From contig NYYP01000006.1 of NCBI GenBank assembly GCA_002686835.1, positions 57,494-121,493 on the forward strand: a stretch of 64,000 nt of DNA. The letters run 5' to 3'. The translations under genes were made by a program, and so were the position numbers. This DNA is from Opitutia bacterium (GTDB lineage: Bacteria; Verrucomicrobiota; Verrucomicrobiia; Opitutales; Seribacteraceae). The notes beneath the pieces are model-generated. The model was not told where the DNA came from. It saw only the letters and a program-made list of their open reading frames with translations, and ran no database searches. Within the stretch, counting starts at the first letter, position 1. Each line of letters opens with the position of its first letter. Below, piece by piece: positions 1 through 8,922 of this stretch.

Positions 1-820
1 CTTGCTGACCCGGGAAGACTTTAATGAACATGCCCGATCCAACAAAGTAAAAGAAACAATTGATACCCTACTTGAAAAAGGTGTGGTTCCAGTAGTTAAT
101 GAAAATGATTCGGTCAGCGATGATGAACTAAAGTTTGGGGATAATGATGTCATATCTGCTCTTCTCGCCTCGCTATGCCAAGCCGAACTTCTAATCATTC
201 TAACTACCGCTAAGGGCTTAATGACCTCACTGAGCTCAGGAACACTCGTTCCCTTTGTATCCGAAATTAATTCGGAGGTAGAAAAAATGGCTGAAGGAAC
301 CACCAGTTCTACAGCGGTGGGGGGCATGGCAACCAAAATTGAAGCTGCAAAAATAGCAACAAAATCTGGATGTGCCGTTTTTATTGGAAGTGGCGAAAAC
401 CCTGGACGGCTCCCTCAAATTATTGAAGGTCAGGCCGAGGGCACTTTTTTTGCTCCTGCAGGGCTCCCTTTAAACCAGCGAAAAAAATGGTTGGCCTTTT
501 TTCCAAGCCCCAAAGGGTCAATCGAAATTGACGATGGTGCATGCCAAGCAATTTTGGAAAAAGGGGCCAGCCTTCTGGCCAGTGGTTTAGTTCGGTTCAG
601 TGGGAATTTTGGCCGGTCTGAGGTGGTATCAATTCTTGACCCTAAAGGAAAAATCATTGCCCGTGGAATCTCCAGATTTGCGAGCAATGAATTGGATAAG
701 GTTATCGGACTGGACAATGATTCGGTTCTCCAAATTCACAGCTGGAGCAAAAAACCAGAAGTCGTACATCGAGACTTTCTTGCACCCCTTTTAAGCAAAA
801 CAAATTCAGAACAAGCTTAG
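1..820 (+). CDS. proB: Glutamate 5-kinase, 3' part (start outside window)
   Basis: ATP-dependent phosphorylation of L-glutamate to gamma-glutamyl phosphate, the first step of proline synthesis, in the cytoplasm. The 272 visible residues line up with the middle and end of E. coli ProB: NENDSVS and FGDND near residues 33-48 are the glutamate/nucleotide-binding region, GGMATK near 107-112 is the conserved loop of the amino-acid kinase fold, and the last ~95 residues form the PUA domain (ending in the VHRDF segment). The reading frame is open at base 1, so about 100 N-terminal residues lie upstream. The stop is two bases before the helicase gene, suggesting co-transcription. Confidence 0.95.
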   Translation, partial: LLTREDFNEHARSNKVKETIDTLLEKGVVPVVNENDSVSDDELKFGDNDVISALLASLCQAELLIILTTAKGLMTSLSSGTLVPFVSEINSEVEKMAEGTTSSTAVGGMATKIEAAKIATKSGCAVFIGSGENPGRLPQIIEGQAEGTFFAPAGLPLNQRKKWLAFFPSPKGSIEIDDGACQAILEKGASLLASGLVRFSGNFGRSEVVSILDPKGKIIARGISRFASNELDKVIGLDNDSVLQIHSWSKKPEVVHRDFLAPLLSKTNSEQA

Positions 821-822
821 CA

Positions 823-2922
823 ATGTACGACTACGAAGATGAAGAAGACGATTTATTCGGACCGCCTCCCCAAGCCGCCAAACCGTCCGCCAATAATGGA
901 ATAGATTTCGAGAAAGAATTAAACAACGATCAATATTTAGCTGTTACTGCACCTGATGGACCGGCCCTTGTTCTCGCCGGGGCGGGATCAGGTAAAACAA
1001 GAACCCTGACCTATCGGGTAGCTTATCTTCTTGAACAGGGAGTGCCCCCTGAATCCATTCTGCTTCTCACCTTTACAAACAAAGCCTCCAGGCAAATGCT
1101 GGAACGGGTGGAAGAATTAACCGGTGTCGGCAGCCATAGATTCCTGGGAGGTACATTTCATCATGTCGGCGGCCAGGCCCTGCGTTTATTTGGGGATCTC
1201 ATTGGATTGCCCAGAAGCTTTACTATCCTTGATGACGGCGATTCCGATTCTTTGCTAAATGAAGTAATTCGAGAAATTGATCCTGAATTCTTTAAGGCAA
1301 AAGAAAACCCCAAGGCCAAGCCCATCAAAGGACTGATTAGCTTCGCCAGAAATGTAGGTAAGGATGTTGAGGAAGTCGCTCTGGCACGCTATCCAGCGAA
1401 CCGTGAATTAGTCTCTAAAATCGATCAGTTTTTTGATGGATATACCCGGACTAAACTGGCTCGCGGCCTGACAGACTATGATGATCTGCTCGTTTTCTGG
1501 CTCACTCTTATGGAAAAACATCAGGAAGCCAGGGAATATTTTCAAAACAGGTTTTCCCATGTGCTAGTCGACGAGTATCAAGATGTTAATTCACTGCAGG
1601 CAAGTATCGTGGATCAGGTCGCCTCAAATCATCAAATTATGGCGGTAGGGGACGATGCCCAGTGTATTTATACTTGGCGGGGGGCGGACCTCGACCAGAT
1701 TCTTTCCTTTCCTGAGCGGCACCTAGGTGCAAAAATCTTTAAGATCGAAACCAATTATCGAAGTTCTCCGGAAATTCTTCAACTGGCCAATGGAATTTTA
1801 GAAAATAGGACCGCGGAAAAGAGTTTCAGTAAGGAATTAAAAGCATCCCGTCCTCACCATGATCTACCCCGTGTGGTCCCGACCCTGGATGCATACCAGC
1901 AGGCAGACTTTGTAATTTCAAAAATCGAGGAACTTTATAACTCGGGAGCGGAGTATGACCAGATTGCCATTTTATACCGGGCCCACTACCACGCGATGGA
2001 GTTGCAAGTCGAACTATCACGGCGAGGGTTGCCATTTCTCATAACCAGCGGGCTGCGGTTTTTCGAACAGGCCCATGTTAAGGATTTAGTTGCACAACTC
2101 CGGTTTGTCGCAAACCCAAAAGATACCACCGCATTTTTACGCTTTGCCTGCCTACTTCCCAAAGTGGGGGAGAAAACTGCAATCAAATTACTCAAGGTTG
2201 CCCAAAAGTTAGCCCAAGACAAATCCACTTCTGTATGTGAGGTTTTGGGCGAAGTTCAGGTCCTTAACAAGGTGCCAAAAGATGCGAAAGATGACTGGGC
2301 TTCAATGTCTGAGACTTTACTACAAATCCATGAAGTTGCCTCCAATTCCTCACCATCGGTAGTTGTCGAAGAAGCAACCGGAGGCTGGTATCAGCTATAT
2401 CTGCGTTCCACCTATGAAAATTGGCCCAGAAGGGAAGAAGATTTGGAAAGTTTAGTGGATTTTGCCACAAAGTACGATTCCTTGGCAGAAATGCTTTCCC
2501 AATTGGTTCTTTTAAGCTCAGAATCAGGTGACCGGGTAATCAGGCAGGGTGAGAGTTGTATTCGCCTCTCCACGATCCATCAATCCAAAGGTCTTGAATT
2601 CCCCCATGTGTTTATTATTGGTCTGGCAGATGGACTCTTTCCCAACAAGCGTGCCATTGATGGAGAAAGTGACCTGGAAGAGGAACGTCGCCTTTTTTAT
2701 GTCGCATCCACCCGCGCTGAGCGTTCCCTGCATTTACTCTACCCCACCCTGGCTAATCAAAAGGGTACACCTGTCCGATTGATGCAGAGTAGGTTTATCA
2801 AGGAACTGCCAGAATCACGCTATGAACTATTGAATGTCCATTCTCATTATGGGCATGGTCGTCAAAAAACATACGCAAATTCAACATGGAGAAATTTTGG
2901 TGGTAATTTTCGTAGGTATTGA
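823..2922 (+). CDS. UvrD/PcrA-family ATP-dependent DNA helicase
   Basis: SF1A 3'-5' DNA helicase of the UvrD/Rep/PcrA family, 699 residues, close to the family's usual ~650-730. Visible motifs in order: Q-motif LNNDQ near 33-37, Walker A AGAGSGKTR at 52-60, motif II DEYQD at 250-254, motif III GDDAQCIYTWRG, motif IV TNYRSSPEIL, motif V STIHQSKGLEF, motif VI RRLFYVASTRA. The first ~25 residues are acidic and then low-complexity. Likely roles are nucleotide excision/mismatch repair or clearing of recombination intermediates; the sequence does not separate UvrD from PcrA or Rep. It starts 2 nt after proB. Confidence 0.93.
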   Translation: MYDYEDEEDDLFGPPPQAAKPSANNGIDFEKELNNDQYLAVTAPDGPALVLAGAGSGKTRTLTYRVAYLLEQGVPPESILLLTFTNKASRQMLERVEELTGVGSHRFLGGTFHHVGGQALRLFGDLIGLPRSFTILDDGDSDSLLNEVIREIDPEFFKAKENPKAKPIKGLISFARNVGKDVEEVALARYPANRELVSKIDQFFDGYTRTKLARGLTDYDDLLVFWLTLMEKHQEAREYFQNRFSHVLVDEYQDVNSLQASIVDQVASNHQIMAVGDDAQCIYTWRGADLDQILSFPERHLGAKIFKIETNYRSSPEILQLANGILENRTAEKSFSKELKASRPHHDLPRVVPTLDAYQQADFVISKIEELYNSGAEYDQIAILYRAHYHAMELQVELSRRGLPFLITSGLRFFEQAHVKDLVAQLRFVANPKDTTAFLRFACLLPKVGEKTAIKLLKVAQKLAQDKSTSVCEVLGEVQVLNKVPKDAKDDWASMSETLLQIHEVASNSSPSVVVEEATGGWYQLYLRSTYENWPRREEDLESLVDFATKYDSLAEMLSQLVLLSSESGDRVIRQGESCIRLSTIHQSKGLEFPHVFIIGLADGLFPNKRAIDGESDLEEERRLFYVASTRAERSLHLLYPTLANQKGTPVRLMQSRFIKELPESRYELLNVHSHYGHGRQKTYANSTWRNFGGNFRRY

Positions 2923-2940
2923 TGGGTGCCTGAACCAATC

Positions 2941-3360
2941 TTAATCAAATCTGACCAACCCCAAGGACCGCCAGCAAAGCATGGCGCAATCCATCCGTTC
3001 TGGAAACTGAATCAAAGATTGATAAACTTCTAAATCGCCCTTCCATTGATTGGGAGAAATGCGATGCTCAACCCAGCGTTGTAAATCTTGCTGGATGGAC
3101 TGAACACGCTCAATAGTCTCCCCTTCGAGTTCGCTACACATGATTGAAGCACAGGCCTTGGCCAAAGCCGATCCTTCCACCTGAGTTAAAATATTTTGTA
3201 GAACATTGTTTTCAGTCCTGATTTGAACACGGCAGAGATTTCCCGTTTTGGGACTCTTCCATTCCACCACATCCGACAGACCTTCAAGGATCCCAGACCC
3301 ATATGGATTGCGGGCGTGCTCCTCTAATATTTCTCGCAGAAGACTTTCGTCTCTTTTCAC
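2941..3360 (-). CDS. SufU/NifU-N-like protein lacking two of three scaffold cysteines
   Basis: 139 residues with the fold signature of SufU/IscU iron-sulfur scaffold proteins: N-terminal LREILEEHARNPYGSG resembles the family's 'dHyrnPrNxG', and PERMDCAMLCW near 118-128 matches the terminal RxxCAxLxW motif. The first two ligand motifs are altered: NPxCGD reads SPKTGN and GCAIS reads GSALA, so only the last scaffold cysteine is retained. Start is GTG directly abutting the dcd stop (TGAGTG), implying translational coupling. No sufS/sufBCD lies nearby. Function as a scaffold or sulfur acceptor is doubtful; it may be a repurposed paralogue. Confidence 0.6.
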   Translation of the reverse strand: MKRDESLLREILEEHARNPYGSGILEGLSDVVEWKSPKTGNLCRVQIRTENNVLQNILTQVEGSALAKACASIMCSELEGETIERVQSIQQDLQRWVEHRISPNQWKGDLEVYQSLIQFPERMDCAMLCWRSLGLVRFD

Positions 3361-3897
3361 TCAAAAAGAATTTTTCCACATCATCGACTCAACCGGTAAG
3401 GAGGATCGCCGGTTGTACTTTGCCGATACCTTGCTTGAGTAATCCACCTCTACCTCCCCTTCCACCAGAAAATAAATCAATTGGCCAATCGGCATGCCTG
3501 CATAAACACGCACCGGTTGAGAGACCGAAATTTCCAGGGTCCAGTGATTACAAAAACCCACATCGCCTTTCCCGGCAGTTGCATGAATATCAATTCCCAA
3601 CCTTCCCACACTGGATTTACCCTCCAAAAAAGGCACAAACCTTCTTGTTTCAGTATATTCTAAGGTAGACCCTAGGTAAGTTTGCCCGGGACGAAGCACA
3701 AAGCCCTCCTCTGGGATGTTGAAATGTTCAACCTGATTATGTTTTTTTGCATCAATTATCTCGTCGATATAACAAGCAAGGTGGGGAGATAAATGAACGT
3801 CATAACTATTGGTTCCAAGACACGAACGATCATAGGGCTCAATCACAATGTCCCTACACTCTATGGCCTCAAGAATAGCTCCATCGGAAAGTATCAT
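3361..3897 (-). CDS. dcd: dCTP deaminase (possibly bifunctional with dUTPase)
   Basis: Deaminates dCTP to dUTP for thymidylate synthesis. 178 residues, normal for Dcd. Visible hallmarks: N-terminal MILSDGAIL, the phosphate-binding EGKSSVGRLG at 92-101, and the segment leading to TLE, in which E122 is the expected catalytic glutamate. The trimeric Dcd/dUTPase beta-fold is known for the family. The HATAGKGDVGF segment would need modelling to tell monofunctional Dcd from the bifunctional Dcd-Dut type. The downstream SufU-like gene abuts the stop codon; a strong hairpin terminator separates dcd from the oxidoreductase gene upstream. Confidence 0.93.
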   Translation of the reverse strand: MILSDGAILEAIECRDIVIEPYDRSCLGTNSYDVHLSPHLACYIDEIIDAKKHNQVEHFNIPEEGFVLRPGQTYLGSTLEYTETRRFVPFLEGKSSVGRLGIDIHATAGKGDVGFCNHWTLEISVSQPVRVYAGMPIGQLIYFLVEGEVEVDYSSKVSAKYNRRSSLPVESMMWKNSF

Positions 3898-3930
3898 AAT
3901 TAATTTGCATAATGTTTAATTAATCCGGGT

Positions 3931-3965
3931 CAAAACAAAGCGACCCCGGGAAATACCGGGGTCGC
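3931..3965 (-). terminator. Rho-independent terminator after the Gfo/Idh gene
   Basis: Perfect 10-bp inverted repeat GCGACCCCGG (3940-3949) / CCGGGGTCGC (3956-3965) with a 6-base loop. Read on the minus strand the stem is followed by a T-rich run (TTTGTTTTG). It sits 30 bases past the stop of the minus-strand oxidoreductase and upstream of dcd, so it should end the ThuA-oxidoreductase transcript. Confidence 0.8.
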
Positions 3966-3994
3966 CCAATGAATCCTTATTTTGCAAGGAGTGC

Positions 3995-5323
3995 TCAGAC
4001 TACGCGGCTTTTCCCTGGAACGGGTGCATCATATCCACCCGCTGCATTGGGCTGAACAGGGGCCTCGCTATCCCAACTGAGAGAATCGATATTCGGGCAA
4101 AGTTCAATTTTAGAACTAAGTGCCTGGTTCCAGCTAACTTCTTTCCCGGAGTATGTCGCACAACGACCAAGTATATTGGTCATCGTGCTCTTGGCTCCGT
4201 ACTCTCCTTCGTTGTAAACTTCTCCCTTGGCCAAGGCATCAATCATATTGAGTTGTTCTTGCTGATGACCACCAACTCTCTTGCCCGCATAACGCCAAGG
4301 GTCTCCTGCTTTTGGGAAAATTTGATGACGACTTAGTGCACTGTAACCTTCAGAACCATGGATATGCTCTGATACATTCTGCCAACAATTACTGATGTGA
4401 CGGCACTGGCTGTACATCCGGAAGCCATCGGCATACTCAAACTCCACAAAATGATGGTCGTAAATTTCTCCATGATCTTTCCAGTCCGGATCGTTTGCAG
4501 GATTTCCACGAACTTGACGACCGCCATGACCGTTAGCCTTGATCGGGTACGCACCCTTAATCCAGTTTATGATATCAGTATTGTGAATATGTTGCTCCAC
4601 AATGTGATCACCACATAGCCAATTAAAATAGAACCAGTTGCGTACTTGGTACTCCATTTCATTCTGGCTGGCCGTTCTTTTCTTTGTCCAGACTCCTCCA
4701 CTATTCCAAAAAACTCTGGCATAATTTAGCTCACCAATGGCACCGTCCTGTATTCGTTGTACGGTCTCAATGTAGTTGGTCTCATGGTGACGCTGCAATC
4801 CAACTGTAACCATAAGGTTTTTCTTTTTGGCGATCTCATTAGCGGCTAAAACTCGACGCACACCAGCTCCATCAGTAGCCACAGGTTTTTCCATGAACAC
4901 ATGTTTACCCTTATTGACCGCATGTTCAAAATGTAAGGGACGAAAACCCGGGGAAGTGGTAAGAAGAACCAAGTCAACATTGTCCATTTCCATTACTTTC
5001 TTGTATGCATCCAAACCCGCAAAAATGGTATCATCAGTAACTTTTAATTTATCCTCATGACCAACATGCTTAAGATAATTCTGGGCACCTTTGGCAGTGT
5101 CCATAAAGGCGTCCGCCAGGGCAACACATTCAGTTTTGTGTGGCGAGTTCATCACCTGAGCCGCAGCCCCTTTGCCACGCCCCCCACATCCAATCAAGGC
5201 AAAACGAATTACCTCCTTACCCTTACTTTCAGCGGTAAGAACATTGGGGAAAGAAACGGCGGCACCAGCTAAAGCAGCGGATCCCATGAATTTTCTTCGA
5301 CTAACTGAATCTTGATTACTCAT
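3995..5323 (-). CDS. Tat-exported Gfo/Idh/MocA family oxidoreductase
   Basis: NAD(P)-dependent sugar or inositol dehydrogenase family protein, 442 residues from the chosen start. The N-terminus carries a twin-arginine signal (SRRKFMGSAALAG), so it is probably exported folded with its cofactor. The Rossmann motif LIGCGGRGKGAA follows, then the family's EKPVATDGAG segment and the conserved GLQRHH region. A longer frame to 5425 would run into the upstream ThuA gene and would bury the Tat signal, so the ATG at 5323 is preferred. Downstream of the ThuA gene and probably co-transcribed. Substrate unknown; sugar or glycoside oxidation is inferred from family and neighbour. Confidence 0.88.
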   Translation of the reverse strand: MSNQDSVSRRKFMGSAALAGAAVSFPNVLTAESKGKEVIRFALIGCGGRGKGAAAQVMNSPHKTECVALADAFMDTAKGAQNYLKHVGHEDKLKVTDDTIFAGLDAYKKVMEMDNVDLVLLTTSPGFRPLHFEHAVNKGKHVFMEKPVATDGAGVRRVLAANEIAKKKNLMVTVGLQRHHETNYIETVQRIQDGAIGELNYARVFWNSGGVWTKKRTASQNEMEYQVRNWFYFNWLCGDHIVEQHIHNTDIINWIKGAYPIKANGHGGRQVRGNPANDPDWKDHGEIYDHHFVEFEYADGFRMYSQCRHISNCWQNVSEHIHGSEGYSALSRHQIFPKAGDPWRYAGKRVGGHQQEQLNMIDALAKGEVYNEGEYGAKSTMTNILGRCATYSGKEVSWNQALSSKIELCPNIDSLSWDSEAPVQPNAAGGYDAPVPGKSRVV

Positions 5324-5372
5324 TATCTTTTTTTGGGTTATTGTGGTTTTAATACTACTAAAAAAATTTAAT

Positions 5373-6239
5373 TCACTTTTTATTTTTCGGCATAGGCAAA
5401 CTGTCAGAGGGTCCGTCCAGTTCACCGACTGACCAACGAATACCAGCTAAAAAGTGCTTAAGCAAAAAAGGTGTCCACCAAGACGATTTGTTATGACCGA
5501 AATTTGAATAAAACACCCTGCCCTTTCCGTATGATTTTACCCATGACACAGGATAGTCATGGGTCGGGGATTTTCCATTTATCCCGCTTTTATTTGCGTC
5601 CAAACTTATTAAAACCCGTAAATTTTTCCGATCATACCCTTTGTATTGATAGATCTCATCGGAGAAACGAAAGGTATTGGAAGAAAAACTCTTACACAAT
5701 GGGTGGGTTGGGTCCTCCACCGTGAATGGCCAGGTTCCTCCAGCATTCCACGGATGTCCATCAAAACAGCCCCCCACCATCTCAGTATACTCTTTCCATG
5801 TGGGCATTCCCGCATCCGATGCTCCGTGAAAACCACTAAAGCCTTTTCCCTGTTTAATGAAATTCAACAAAGCCTCTCTTTGCTCCAAAGAAACAAACGC
5901 TTTCTGGACCCGGGTGGTGTTATTAAAAATTATACCGTCATATTGCTTAAGATTCTCCTCACTAAAATCACTCACATCGGATGAGAAATCGGGTGTAAAA
6001 GCCTTCGTTTTTTCAGCTAGGGCACGCAAAGCCTTAACCCCGGTTGGGATCGATTTATGGGCAAACCCACTGGCTTTAGAGTAAACGAGCACCTTAGCAC
6101 TTGAGGTTGCATTAATAGGATTCAACCCTGTTAATGCTTTTTGAATCCTATTTAGTTCAGTATCTGCATAGACTGATGCCACGGTAAACAGGCAAACAAT
6201 AACTTGCGAAAGCAATATACTAAAAGTTCTGAAATTCAT
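5373..6239 (-). CDS. Secreted ThuA-domain protein
   Basis: ThuA family (class I glutamine amidotransferase-like fold named after a trehalose-utilisation protein), about 288 residues after a signal peptide. Family features: KVLVYSKASGFAH at the start of the domain, GFSGFHGASD in the middle and the late segment HDYPVSWVKSYGKGRVFY. The ATG at 6239 is chosen over an in-frame upstream one at 6269 because AAGGTAAGG lies just before it. Pairing with a Gfo/Idh/MocA enzyme is frequent in Verrucomicrobia and Planctomycetes and suggests carbohydrate processing; the biochemical role of ThuA proteins is not established. Confidence 0.85.
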   Translation of the reverse strand: MNFRTFSILLSQVIVCLFTVASVYADTELNRIQKALTGLNPINATSSAKVLVYSKASGFAHKSIPTGVKALRALAEKTKAFTPDFSSDVSDFSEENLKQYDGIIFNNTTRVQKAFVSLEQREALLNFIKQGKGFSGFHGASDAGMPTWKEYTEMVGGCFDGHPWNAGGTWPFTVEDPTHPLCKSFSSNTFRFSDEIYQYKGYDRKNLRVLISLDANKSGINGKSPTHDYPVSWVKSYGKGRVFYSNFGHNKSSWWTPFLLKHFLAGIRWSVGELDGPSDSLPMPKNKK

Positions 6240-6327
6240 AAAAAACCTTACCTTTTCATAAAAAAACATATCCAGGCAAGTATGAAGCCCAGGAAAATGA
6301 ACATTATTTTTGAAGGGCTAATTTGCC

Positions 6328-6756
6328 CTAACTCCCACCCTGGCACTCTGGGCAGGTGCCAAAAACCTCCATCACATGAGATAGATCCGTGAACCCATAT
6401 GACCGGCCCACATCTTCAAGCTCCTCGCCAATACATAGATCCACCCGCTCAGTACGACCGCATGCCCGGCAAGTCAAATGGTGGTGATGCCCATGACCAT
6501 GGGAAAGGCAATAAACCTTGGTTCCATTTTCTCGTACTCCCAATTGGACAACTCCTATTCGTTCAAACTGTTCCAGGGAACGATAAACGGTGACCAAGTC
6601 GCAGGTAGCAGATTCGAGCTTAGAATGGGTCTCTTCGGCGGACAAAGGATTTTCTGCCTTAGCTAATACCTCGAGCATTGCTTTTCTTTGCTTAGTCAGA
6701 CGCAGACCGGATTTCTGTAAATTGTTTAGGGACTGATCAACCAATGAGTTTGCCAT
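6328..6756 (-). CDS. Fur-family metal-responsive transcriptional regulator
   Basis: Winged-helix repressor of the Fur/Zur/PerR superfamily, 142 residues from the ATG at 6756. DNA-binding part: LRLTKQRKAMLEVL and TVYRSLEQFERIGVV. Metal part: the HGHGHHHHLTCRACG segment and C-terminal CPEC, giving the two CxxC pairs of the structural zinc site. A further in-frame ATG at 6825 would add 23 residues; 6756 is favoured by the AGAAGGG ribosome-binding site. Whether it senses iron, zinc or peroxide cannot be told. It diverges from rlmN across about 100 bases, where a promoter and autoregulatory site would be expected. Confidence 0.88.
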   Translation of the reverse strand: MANSLVDQSLNNLQKSGLRLTKQRKAMLEVLAKAENPLSAEETHSKLESATCDLVTVYRSLEQFERIGVVQLGVRENGTKVYCLSHGHGHHHHLTCRACGRTERVDLCIGEELEDVGRSYGFTDLSHVMEVFGTCPECQGGS

Positions 6757-6854
6757 GATGAACCCTTCTATGCTCATAGGAAAATTCATTTCCTGCAAGC
6801 ATGAATAGACTTCATCGTTTGCCATCCCCAGCTGGATAATTTATTGGTTTTCGG

Positions 6855-7910
6855 GTGTTACCTTTACTTCTAGATCAGCCATTCGAAAAATGGAAACTCG
6901 GACAAGTTCCTCAATACCGCTTGGAACAATTACGCCACTGGATCTTTGATCAAGGTTGTTGTGAGTGGAAGGATATGTCTAATTTACCTAAATCCTTACG
7001 GGAAGAATTGTCGAAGGAATGGGACATATTACCCATGGAATTACTCCGTGTACAGGGCTCGGCCGATACCACACGCAAATTTCTCTGGAAACTAAGGGAT
7101 GGTCATTTGATTGAGAGCGTGCTTATTCCGGCCACTGAGGGAACCCGTGGCATTCGTTCCTCTCGCATGACCCTCTGTGTCTCCACGCAGGTTGGTTGTG
7201 CAATTGGCTGTAAATTTTGTGCCAGTGGGCTTGATGGACTGAAAAGGAATTTGAGCACGGGCGAAATTGTGGGACAGATCCTGCTGGCCCGTAATCAGGC
7301 AAAGAGAAGAATTGATAATCTGGTTTTCATGGGAATGGGCGAACCTCTAGCCAATCTGCCCGCACTACTGCCTGCTTTGGACCAAATCCTTTCCCCCAAA
7401 GGGTTGGGGATTGGAGCCAGACATTTAACCCTTTCCACCAGTGGCTTAGCTCCAAAAATTATCGAACTCGCCAAATATCCTGCACAAATTCGACTGGCCA
7501 TTTCATTGCATGGTGGAGATGACGAAACACGTCAAAAAATCATGCCAATTAATCAAAAGTTTCCCCTTGAACAACTCTTGCAAGCCTGTGAAAAATTTAT
7601 ACAGGAGCGCAAGAAAATGATCACCCTGGAATATATTCTTATCGAAGGGGTCAATGATGATCTTACACAGGCTGAACTCTTGGTGGCCCATGCCAAACGG
7701 CTCCGTGCCAAAATTAATTTAATACCGTACAACCGGGTTGATGGACTTGAATGGAAAAGACCTTCCGTGGAAAAAATTAGGGCATTTCATCGAAAGGTGG
7801 AACAGGGAAAGCCTGCCAGAGTTACCTTACGCATGGAAAAAGGCCATGACATTGATGCCGCCTGCGGACAACTGCGTTTACGTGAATCGAAGAATTCCAA
7901 CATATCATGA
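6855..7910 (+). CDS. rlmN: Dual-specificity 23S rRNA/tRNA adenine-C2 methyltransferase
   Basis: Radical-SAM enzyme that methylates C2 of A2503 in 23S rRNA and, in many bacteria, A37 of some tRNAs. 351 residues, normal length. The 4Fe-4S motif CAIGCKFCASG (CxxxCxxC) is present; the family segments FMGMGEPLAN, TLSTSGLAP, SLHGGDDETR and LIPYNRVDG follow, with the C-terminal region containing the catalytic cysteine near AACGQL. GTG start. The stop overlaps the following ATG (ATGA), so the downstream hydrolase is translationally coupled. Confidence 0.95.
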   Translation: MLPLLLDQPFEKWKLGQVPQYRLEQLRHWIFDQGCCEWKDMSNLPKSLREELSKEWDILPMELLRVQGSADTTRKFLWKLRDGHLIESVLIPATEGTRGIRSSRMTLCVSTQVGCAIGCKFCASGLDGLKRNLSTGEIVGQILLARNQAKRRIDNLVFMGMGEPLANLPALLPALDQILSPKGLGIGARHLTLSTSGLAPKIIELAKYPAQIRLAISLHGGDDETRQKIMPINQKFPLEQLLQACEKFIQERKKMITLEYILIEGVNDDLTQAELLVAHAKRLRAKINLIPYNRVDGLEWKRPSVEKIRAFHRKVEQGKPARVTLRMEKGHDIDAACGQLRLRESKNSNIS

Positions 7911-8866
7911 AAATGGATGGCCATGTCCATCTGATTGGAGATGGCTCTTCAGGAAGAAATCGATGGTTAAGACGTTCAGGCCTGTTCGACCGGTTGACTG
8001 AGTTTTTTTTTACAAGGCAAAACGGTCTATCAAGCAGAAAAAGTGGTGCCGGTCTTGATCAAGCCTATGAAAATCACCTCATCGAGCTGGTTAAAGACTC
8101 TTCTCTTGATTCGGTTCTTTTGCTGGCCATGGACTATCCCCATGATCCAGACGGTTGCAAAATTAAACATAAATGTAAGTTTTTCGTTTCTAATGACTGC
8201 GTACTTGAGTTAGCAAAAAAATACCCCTTTTTCGTTCCCGCCTGCTCCATCCATCCGGCCCGAAAGGATGCAATTGAAGAACTTGAACGATGTGCTCAGG
8301 CAGGGGCCAAGGTTTTAAAGCTTTTACCAAATTGTCATAATGTAAACTGTTCCAATCCTCGCTACCGTCCATTTTGGGAAGCAATGGTCAGACTAAATCT
8401 TCCTCTGCTTTCACATACTGGTGGTGAATTTTCAGTCCCTGTTTTAAACGAAAGATATGCCGACCCCCGGATTCTTCGCCTGCCCCTTGAGACCGGTGCA
8501 ACCGTAATCGCAGCTCACGGAGCAGGTAAATCAGGCATTTTTGACCGTGACTACACCCAGGAACTGATAGGTATGATGCAGTCCTTCCCCAGGCTTTTTA
8601 CTGATAACAGTGCTCTAGCCAGCCCAAATCGATGGCGAACCATTCCGGCACTCCTTCAACCAAAGGTTCAGACCCGGGTAATTCATGGAAGTGATTTTCC
8701 TGTGCCTTGTGGTGGGTTTGGTCCGTGGGCGGGAAAACTCCTTTCATTCTCAGACTACCGAATTTCTCGAAGTATTAAAAATCCATTGGAGCGTGATATC
8801 TTTCTAAAAAGATCTATGGGTTTTGGCGAATCGACCTTCTTTCTGTTGTCCAAATTACTCGGTTAG
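7907..8866 (+). CDS. Amidohydrolase-family metal-dependent hydrolase
   Basis: 319-residue TIM-barrel hydrolase of the amidohydrolase_2 type. Metal-site signatures: DGHVHL at the first strand, the His of LLSHTGGE, the His of IAAHGAGKSG and the Asp of HGSDFPVP. Several cysteines cluster around LPNCHNVNCSN (~143-153), which is unusual. No signal peptide. Overlaps rlmN by 4 nt. The subfamily includes decarboxylases and lactonases; the substrate cannot be inferred. Confidence 0.8.
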   Translation: MKMDGHVHLIGDGSSGRNRWLRRSGLFDRLTEFFFTRQNGLSSRKSGAGLDQAYENHLIELVKDSSLDSVLLLAMDYPHDPDGCKIKHKCKFFVSNDCVLELAKKYPFFVPACSIHPARKDAIEELERCAQAGAKVLKLLPNCHNVNCSNPRYRPFWEAMVRLNLPLLSHTGGEFSVPVLNERYADPRILRLPLETGATVIAAHGAGKSGIFDRDYTQELIGMMQSFPRLFTDNSALASPNRWRTIPALLQPKVQTRVIHGSDFPVPCGGFGPWAGKLLSFSDYRISRSIKNPLERDIFLKRSMGFGESTFFLLSKLLG

Positions 8867-8922
8867 TCAAAGTTCTCACTCTCATAAACTTTCACTTCAT
8901 TAAGGCCTGACCTCTAAATTGG

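Noticed and set aside
5324-5425. N-terminal extension of the Tat oxidoreductase
   Set aside because: Would overlap the upstream ThuA gene and place the twin-arginine signal internally.
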